This document shows positions 7,507 through 11,877 of a stretch of DNA of 11,877 nt, piece by piece. Position 1 is the stretch's first letter. Each line of letters opens with the position of its first letter. The stretch comes from an uncultured Bacteroidales bacterium. GTDB taxonomy: Bacteria; Bacteroidota; Bacteroidia; Bacteroidales; P3. A program made the position numbers and the translations under genes. The DNA is taken from positions 1 to 11,877 of the forward strand of contig CAMWVZ010000019.1 in assembly GCA_947177845.1 (NCBI GenBank). Reading direction: 5' to 3'. Below the pieces are notes generated by a model, which saw only the letters and a list, made by a program, of their open reading frames with translations, was not told where the DNA came from and did not search any database.

Positions 7507-7510
7507 GGAA
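7505..7510 (+). promoter_or_regulatory. ribosome binding site of rodA
   Basis: AAGGAA lies 6 nt before the rodA ATG at 7517. Without the 20-bp duplication this site would overlap the mrdA stop codon (TAAGGA), the usual arrangement for tightly coupled genes. Confidence 0.6.
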
Positions 7511-7516
7511 AATACC

Positions 7517-8767
7517 ATGGAAAACAATCATACACAACGGCTTTGGAAGGACTTGGATAAACCCGTCCTCCTCATCTACCTCTTTCTTGTGATAGCGGGG
7601 TGGTTCAATATCTATTCGGTGGTCTACGACCCCGAAACCACCGAAGGCTTCCAGCTGGCCGCCCGTTATGGCAAACAACTTCTTTTCATCGGGTTCGCTT
7701 TCCTGCTCGCCCTCTTTGTCTTGGTGGCGGACTTGCGGGTCTTCACGCAATTCGCCTACCTCTATTACGGCATCGCCATACTTCTGCTGCTTGCCGTTTT
7801 GGTGATAGGTACCAAAATTTCGGGAGCCCGTTCATGGATTAAACTGGGCCCTATCTCCCTGCAACCCTCCGAATTCGCCAAAGTGGCCACCTGTCTGGCC
7901 TTTGCCAAATACGTGTCTCACCCCGCGCTCAACATGAAGAAAGTCAAGAATCAAATTGCCGCCGCCCTTTGGTTCTTGGTGCCCATGATGCTGATTCTTC
8001 TGCAACCCGATGCGGGTTCGGCTCTCGTGTTCCTTTCTTTCGTGCTGGTGCTTTATCGCGAGGGCATGACCGGAAAAGTGCTTTGGGCGGGGCTTATCGC
8101 CATTATCCTGTTCATCGCCGCCCTCTTGGTCAACAACTATATCATCCTTGCCGCCATAGCCCTTGTGATAGGCTTTCTGATATTCCGCAACAAAAAGACA
8201 TTCAAGAATATCGCTCTCGGCGTTCTGTTCTTTGCACTCTGTTCGGGCTATGTGGTCGGCGTGGATTACGCTTTCCATAAACTCAGCCCTCACCAGCAGC
8301 AGCGTATCAATGTGGTGCTGGGGCTCGACCCCGATATAAAAGGGGCGGGGTATAACGTCAACCAATCCAAAATCGCTATCGGCAGCGGCGGTTTTGCGGG
8401 AAAAGGCTATCTGCAAGGCACGCAGACCAAGTTCAATTTTGTGCCCGAACAAAGCACCGACTTTATTTTCTGCACGATAGGCGAGGAATGGGGTTGGGTA
8501 GGGTGCACGGTCTTTTTGGCCGCCTATCTTTGGCTTATTGTCCGGCTGGTCAAGATGGCCGAGCGACAGCGGCAACCCTACTACCGTGTCTACGGCTACG
8601 GCGTGGCCTGCATATTTTTCCTGCATCTTTTTGTGAATGTGGGAATGACTATCGGCCTGTTGCCCGTTATCGGCATTCCGCTTCCTTTTTTCAGCTACGG
8701 AGGCTCTTCGCTGTGGTCTTTCACCCTCCTCCTCTTCGTTTTCCTGAAGATGGACGCCCGACAGTAA
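7517..8767 (+). CDS. rodA: RodA, SEDS-family peptidoglycan glycosyltransferase
   Basis: A 416-residue polytopic inner-membrane protein with about ten hydrophobic segments. RodA polymerises lipid II into glycan strands and pairs with PBP2, encoded directly upstream. SEDS signatures are all visible: GARSWIKLGPISLQPSEFAK (103-122), LLQPDAGSALV (161-171), GSGGFAGKGYLQGTQTKF (289-306), VPEQSTDFIF (309-318) and GLLPVIGIPLPFFSYGGSS (380-398). Asp315 in the STDF segment corresponds to the catalytic Asp of characterised RodA proteins. FtsW is the alternative, but the adjacent mrdA favours RodA. It is longer than E. coli RodA (370), partly through an extra hydrophobic and basic stretch around 185-230, a length I believe is usual in Bacteroidota. 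It is cotranscribed with mrdA by inference; no promoter is seen between them. Confidence 0.96.
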   Translation: MENNHTQRLWKDLDKPVLLIYLFLVIAGWFNIYSVVYDPETTEGFQLAARYGKQLLFIGFAFLLALFVLVADLRVFTQFAYLYYGIAILLLLAVLVIGTKISGARSWIKLGPISLQPSEFAKVATCLAFAKYVSHPALNMKKVKNQIAAALWFLVPMMLILLQPDAGSALVFLSFVLVLYREGMTGKVLWAGLIAIILFIAALLVNNYIILAAIALVIGFLIFRNKKTFKNIALGVLFFALCSGYVVGVDYAFHKLSPHQQQRINVVLGLDPDIKGAGYNVNQSKIAIGSGGFAGKGYLQGTQTKFNFVPEQSTDFIFCTIGEEWGWVGCTVFLAAYLWLIVRLVKMAERQRQPYYRVYGYGVACIFFLHLFVNVGMTIGLLPVIGIPLPFFSYGGSSLWSFTLLLFVFLKMDARQ

Positions 8768-8778
8768 TTTTTCGTAAT

Positions 8779-11691
8779 ATGCTACGCATTCGATATATAG
8801 GTATAGCTCTTTTCTTCTTTATCTCCGCCTTCGCTTCTTCGCAAGTGAAAGTGAATGTAGAAATAGAGGGGAACGGGACTGTTTTTGTACAGGATAAATC
8901 TTTTCAAGGAGCTGGTTTATATGAGTTTGAAGTTGGAGAATATGTGGCGCCTTATTTCCGTATCAAGCCGGGAAAGCAATTCTATTTAGACGGTTTGTTG
9001 GATTATAGTTTAGGAAGGGCAATTCCGGTATCGCGGGACAATATTTATGCGGAGCGGGATGATATGCTTCATTACTACCACTACGGCCCCTCATATGGGG
9101 AAGGATACTCCTTTCATTTTGTATTCAAGGAGGTGCAACCATGGCAAGAAGGGGAATACTCCACGGCATATAGGAGCAAGGATTTGCACTATGCTCAAAT
9201 ATATAGGCCGTCAGAACTTTGTGATACTAGTGTCAGAAGTGATATGACAGCAAGTATACAAAACGATCTTGAATTTGCGCCACAAAGCCCGCTTGGTTCT
9301 GTTTTAATATCTCCTTATTATAAAGTTTTAAACGGGAACAATAAGACTATCAAAAACGCTCAGGGCTTGTTTTTTCCTGAAGAGGATTATCTGCCTTCCG
9401 GGTATAATATAACTATTAATAATTTACATTTTTTAAATGAAGTGCCTACTTTTCACATAACACCTGCTTCTATTTCAGGAACTACAATGAATTTTGCACA
9501 GAACAACAATAATCAATATGTATTTAATGCACATAATCTTCAGAATTGTATAAATTTTGGAGAGGGTGGGTCATCATACGCGAATGGTTTTTTCCTTTTT
9601 CCAAGAAGTGCAAAAAATTTAATCAATTGGGGCGGTAACAATAATCAATTCTATGCTTTTTACCTTCTGAATTGGGATATTGATAATGCAAAGAGACTAA
9701 AATATGCATTCAATTTTGGACGTGTTCGTTATTTCGCAAGAACTATGTTTATTGACACCACAATATTGTTCTCCTGTTTCAACGATAAAAATCTTGCTCC
9801 AAGGACGAGAATGCCGATTGAAGGGAGAGTCTATAACCTCGAGAGCCGGCAATTAATAGACTCTGCGTTTATGCGCAACCTGATGGGGGATGATGCAGAA
9901 GAAGACTTTATTTTCGAAGACGGTTTTTATCCGCGTCTGCGTCATATGGACGAGAGGCCGGGGCGCTTGGCGGCCTCGCCGATACTGCTTTATCCGGGCG
10001 AGAACGCGGATAGCGTTACGTTGCCGTTCTATGTGGATACGAACTACGGGGTGCGTTGGTGCTCTATGGATGAAAATATTATCAAGATAGAGGGAAATAT
10101 CGGCTATGTGCGTCATCCCGTGCTGAAAGAAACCACGGTGCGGGTGGAGGCGTGGAAGGAAGACTTCAGCAAGCACGTCTATTTGGACGTGCCCGCATCG
10201 AATTATGTGTATCAGGATTTGATGGCGGACACGGTTTGTCCCGGCGATTCGGTGAAGATGATAAACTCCTATGCACGGAATGAGGGTTGGAATTATGAGG
10301 TGGTGGAAACGGCATCGGCGGAGTATGATACGATATACCGAATGTACCTGCATCACTTGCCAACATACAATCTCACCTACACAGACAGCTGTTATCTCGA
10401 AGAGTTGCCGTATAGGGTAGAGGGTGTGCAAATGGAAAGCTTTGGCAATAAGACCGAGCGTTATGTTACAAAGGTGGGTTGCGACAGCGTGCGCGAGTAC
10501 GAGCTTTTGCGGAGGTGGCATCATTACAGGGTGAGCGTGCGCGTAAAGGGTGCAGGCACGGCGAACATCACAGATACCGTGTTGCGCGAGGATGGCTCTC
10601 TGTGGCTCGATTTCACGGCTTCGTCCTGCCACAAGTTGGACAGCCTGCGGATAGACGGAAAGACCGTGCCGCCGCAGAACCGCTATCTCTTGCAGAACCT
10701 GCACGGCGACTGCACGGTGGAGGCGGTGTTCGGTTCAGTTGTGCCTACCGAGAGTGTCTTGCACTATGAGGTGTGCAGCGATTCCTTGCCTGCGGTGTAT
10801 AACGGAGAGGCCTACGGAGCGGGCGAGCATAAGATACTTCTGCGGAACGCGGCGGGCTGCGACAGTGTGGTGCGGTTGCAGGTGCAGGGCAAGGAGAATG
10901 TGGCGCGGATTGCGGTTTTGGATACGATAGCGCCGCCCTGCGGTGCGTCGGAGATTTCTTTCTCGTATACTATCGAGACGGGCTTGCCTCAACGGTTGAG
11001 GTTGGCTTTCGACCCTGCGGCCTTGTCGGCGGGCTTCCGCGATACGGTGTTGGCGGTGGGCTCCACGGGCTTGCAGACGGTGCGCATGGCATTACCTGCC
11101 ACTGTACATCCCGACCGCTACGGCTTGCAGTTGTGGCAGGTGGACGGCACAGGCTGCTACGTGGCGGAAGATGCGCTTTCCTTCGAAATACCGTACCCAT
11201 CCAATATCATTGTGCAGAAGTGGAGCGATGTTTTGGCAGTGCTGTCGGCGGAATACAACGGGGGCTATGAGTTTTCGGGCTATCAATGGTTCCGCAACGG
11301 GGAGCCGATAGAGGGGGAAACGAGGCCGTATTACTACGCCAAACCCTACCTGCGCTCGGGAGATACCTACGCGGTGCTGTTGGAGCGTGCCTCGGACGGG
11401 CTGAAACTGCCGAGCTGCGGCGTGAAGCGCAAGGGTTATCCGCGTGGCTTCTCGCTGGAGCTGTTGCCCAACCCCGTGACGGCGGGCGAAGCGGTGCAGG
11501 TGAGCGTGGAGGGCAAACCTAACGCGGAGGGCACCATCGAGGTGTTCGACGGCATAGGCAAGCCGGTGTATCAGAGGGCGTTCCGCAGAAGCCACACGCT
11601 GAGGCTGTCCGTTCAGCCGGGCTCTTACGTGGTGCGTGTGCGCGACGGCAAGGGTTCGTGGACGGCCACAGGCAAACTTGTGGTGCAATAA
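8779..11691 (+). CDS. T9SS-exported multidomain surface protein with solenoid-like repeats
   Basis: A 970-residue secreted protein. The signal peptide is MLRIRYIGIALFFFISAFAS with cleavage near 19-22. Modules in order: (1) 23-118, a divergent InlB B-repeat-like unit (VNVEIEGNGTV...FHFVFKEV); (2) about 160-330, an Asn-rich region starting with LNGNNKTIKNAQGLFF (184-199, like the 'LDGNGHTIKN' entry to beta-helix repeats), then NFG-type repeats near 237, 258, 282 and 311; (3) 486-697, 'CPGDS...GCDSV' modules (near 486, 536-571 and 664-697) interrupted by a second InlB-like unit at 585-652; (4) about 807-880, an Ig-like YQWFRNGEPI unit; (5) 890-970, the Por secretion tail (LELLPNPVTAGE...PGSYVVRVRDGKG), which directs T9SS export and surface attachment. 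An adhesin or S-layer-like role is inferred; no catalytic motif is seen. The frame is open back to 8488 inside rodA, but the ATG at 8779 gives a proper signal peptide and does not overlap. DNA encoding module 2 is markedly AT-rich. Confidence 0.92.
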   Translation: MLRIRYIGIALFFFISAFASSQVKVNVEIEGNGTVFVQDKSFQGAGLYEFEVGEYVAPYFRIKPGKQFYLDGLLDYSLGRAIPVSRDNIYAERDDMLHYYHYGPSYGEGYSFHFVFKEVQPWQEGEYSTAYRSKDLHYAQIYRPSELCDTSVRSDMTASIQNDLEFAPQSPLGSVLISPYYKVLNGNNKTIKNAQGLFFPEEDYLPSGYNITINNLHFLNEVPTFHITPASISGTTMNFAQNNNNQYVFNAHNLQNCINFGEGGSSYANGFFLFPRSAKNLINWGGNNNQFYAFYLLNWDIDNAKRLKYAFNFGRVRYFARTMFIDTTILFSCFNDKNLAPRTRMPIEGRVYNLESRQLIDSAFMRNLMGDDAEEDFIFEDGFYPRLRHMDERPGRLAASPILLYPGENADSVTLPFYVDTNYGVRWCSMDENIIKIEGNIGYVRHPVLKETTVRVEAWKEDFSKHVYLDVPASNYVYQDLMADTVCPGDSVKMINSYARNEGWNYEVVETASAEYDTIYRMYLHHLPTYNLTYTDSCYLEELPYRVEGVQMESFGNKTERYVTKVGCDSVREYELLRRWHHYRVSVRVKGAGTANITDTVLREDGSLWLDFTASSCHKLDSLRIDGKTVPPQNRYLLQNLHGDCTVEAVFGSVVPTESVLHYEVCSDSLPAVYNGEAYGAGEHKILLRNAAGCDSVVRLQVQGKENVARIAVLDTIAPPCGASEISFSYTIETGLPQRLRLAFDPAALSAGFRDTVLAVGSTGLQTVRMALPATVHPDRYGLQLWQVDGTGCYVAEDALSFEIPYPSNIIVQKWSDVLAVLSAEYNGGYEFSGYQWFRNGEPIEGETRPYYYAKPYLRSGDTYAVLLERASDGLKLPSCGVKRKGYPRGFSLELLPNPVTAGEAVQVSVEGKPNAEGTIEVFDGIGKPVYQRAFRRSHTLRLSVQPGSYVVRVRDGKGSWTATGKLVVQ
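9301..9780 (+). other. AT-rich island within the T9SS gene
   Basis: By hand count, 152 of these 480 bases are G or C (about 32%). Single 60-base lines further along the same gene reach 65-67% (9961-10020, 10801-10860, 10981-11040). The fall is gradual at the 5' side (47% at 9001-9060, 43% at 9241-9300) and the recovery is sharper (43%, then 50%, by 9900). Asn codons here are mostly AAT. The island coincides with the Asn-rich solenoid-like module, and the reading frame runs through it uninterrupted. Confidence 0.85.
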
Positions 11692-11695
11692 AAAT

Positions 11696-11756
11696 CCACG
11701 ATGGTGCCAAATCGCTAGTTTTTTACCCACATTTGGCACTCTCGTGGTTCTTTCTT
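11696..11756 (+). terminator. long hairpin after the T9SS gene, probable terminator
   Basis: Inverted repeats at 11696-11712 (CCACGATGGTGCCAAAT) and 11731-11747 (ATTTGGCACTCTCGTGG) pair over 15 of 17 positions, with a 2-nt internal mismatch and an 18-nt loop. A T-rich run (TTCTTTCTTT) follows at 11748-11757. It starts 4 nt after the stop codon, so termination of the long plus-strand operon is the natural reading, although the T-tract is broken by C residues. Confidence 0.65.
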
Positions 11757-11811
11757 TCCCAACTCACGGTTGATGACTTGTTTGCCAACGCGTAGTTAAT
11801 TGTTTATTTTG

Positions 11812-11819
11812 TATATTTG
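11812..11819 (+). promoter_or_regulatory. Bacteroidetes-type -7 promoter element of the last gene
   Basis: TATATTTG matches TAnnTTTG exactly and lies 34 nt before the ATG at 11854, after the terminator. A TTTG at 11781-11784 is the nearest -33 candidate, but its 27-bp spacing is longer than usual. The leader (GAAAAAGAAAAAC) is A-rich, as is common before Bacteroidota start codons. The rest of 11757-11853 shows nothing else I can support. Confidence 0.6.
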
Positions 11820-11853
11820 TAAGTTTTGTAGAAACTGAAAAAGAAAAACATAT

Positions 11854-11877
11854 ATGAAGAAAAATCTTATTCTTGTG
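11854..11877 (+). CDS. 5' end of a further gene, probably exported (partial)
   Basis: ATG at 11854 opens a frame running off the window, reading MKKNLILV. Lysines followed by hydrophobic residues look like the beginning of a signal peptide or membrane anchor. The -7 element and A-rich leader upstream support a real start. The product cannot be identified from eight codons. Confidence 0.6.

Noticed and set aside
5804..7750. Uninterrupted 648-codon antisense frame opposite mrdA and the start of rodA
   Set aside because: The plus strand carries complete PBP2 and RodA motifs. The antisense translation is rich in His, Arg and Gln with no recognisable domain, which is typical of the complement of GC-rich coding DNA.
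8488..8778. Upstream extension of the T9SS gene overlapping rodA by 280 nt
   Set aside because: The extension is an out-of-frame reading of rodA, and the ATG at 8779 gives a normal signal peptide.
11696..11747. Inverted repeats as an invertible promoter
   Set aside because: The spacer is only 18 nt, with no promoter element inside and no recombinase gene nearby.
1..11877. Mobile elements, CRISPR arrays, toxin-antitoxin or defence genes
   Set aside because: I looked for transposase or integrase motifs, regularly spaced repeats and small two-gene units and found none; the only direct nucleotide repeat of note is the 20-bp tandem at 7466.

Overview
The window reads as chromosomal DNA of a Bacteroidota bacterium, probably Bacteroidales-like. 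Three things point there: a C-terminal type IX secretion (T9SS) sorting domain on a large secreted protein, lipoproteins whose families are typical of this phylum (SbsA-like Ig 'SAPTGGPKD' and 'DGDGDIG' types), and two exact matches to the Bacteroidetes -7 promoter element TAnnTTTG. Most of the DNA is fairly GC-rich, with one AT-rich island inside the T9SS gene. I cannot name a species. No tRNA, rRNA, CRISPR, transposase or phage gene is visible.

Layout. Positions 1-71 hold the probable tail of an upstream gene and its intrinsic terminator. Positions 88-3975 (+) hold a U32-family RNA hydroxylase (RlhA/YdcP type) followed 30 nt later by an Ig-like lipoprotein. Positions 3985-5007 (-) hold a LuxE-like acyl-protein synthetase, convergent with the lipoprotein gene (9-nt gap) and divergent from the next operon (66-nt gap). 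Positions 5074-11691 (+) form a tight run: a small lipoprotein, penicillin-binding protein 2 (mrdA), the SEDS glycosyltransferase rodA, and a 970-residue T9SS cargo protein. A hairpin, a promoter-like -7 element and the first eight codons of another gene close the window.

How the genes fit together. PBP2 and RodA are the transpeptidase and glycosyltransferase pair that builds side-wall peptidoglycan. The small lipoprotein is almost fused to mrdA (1-nt gap), so it may be co-expressed with it. The T9SS protein follows rodA by 11 nt, with no terminator or clear promoter between them. The mreBCD genes that often accompany this pair are not in the window. The U32 enzyme, Ig-like lipoprotein and LuxE-like protein have no evident functional link to the wall genes.

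Nothing here is a clear undescribed multi-gene system. The most unusual sequence signals are: an exact 20-bp tandem duplication across the mrdA stop codon; an AT-rich segment of the T9SS gene that encodes an Asn-rich, solenoid-like repeat region; a terminator whose T-tract ends two bases before the U32 gene's Shine-Dalgarno sequence; and an orphan LuxE-like enzyme without luxCD partners.
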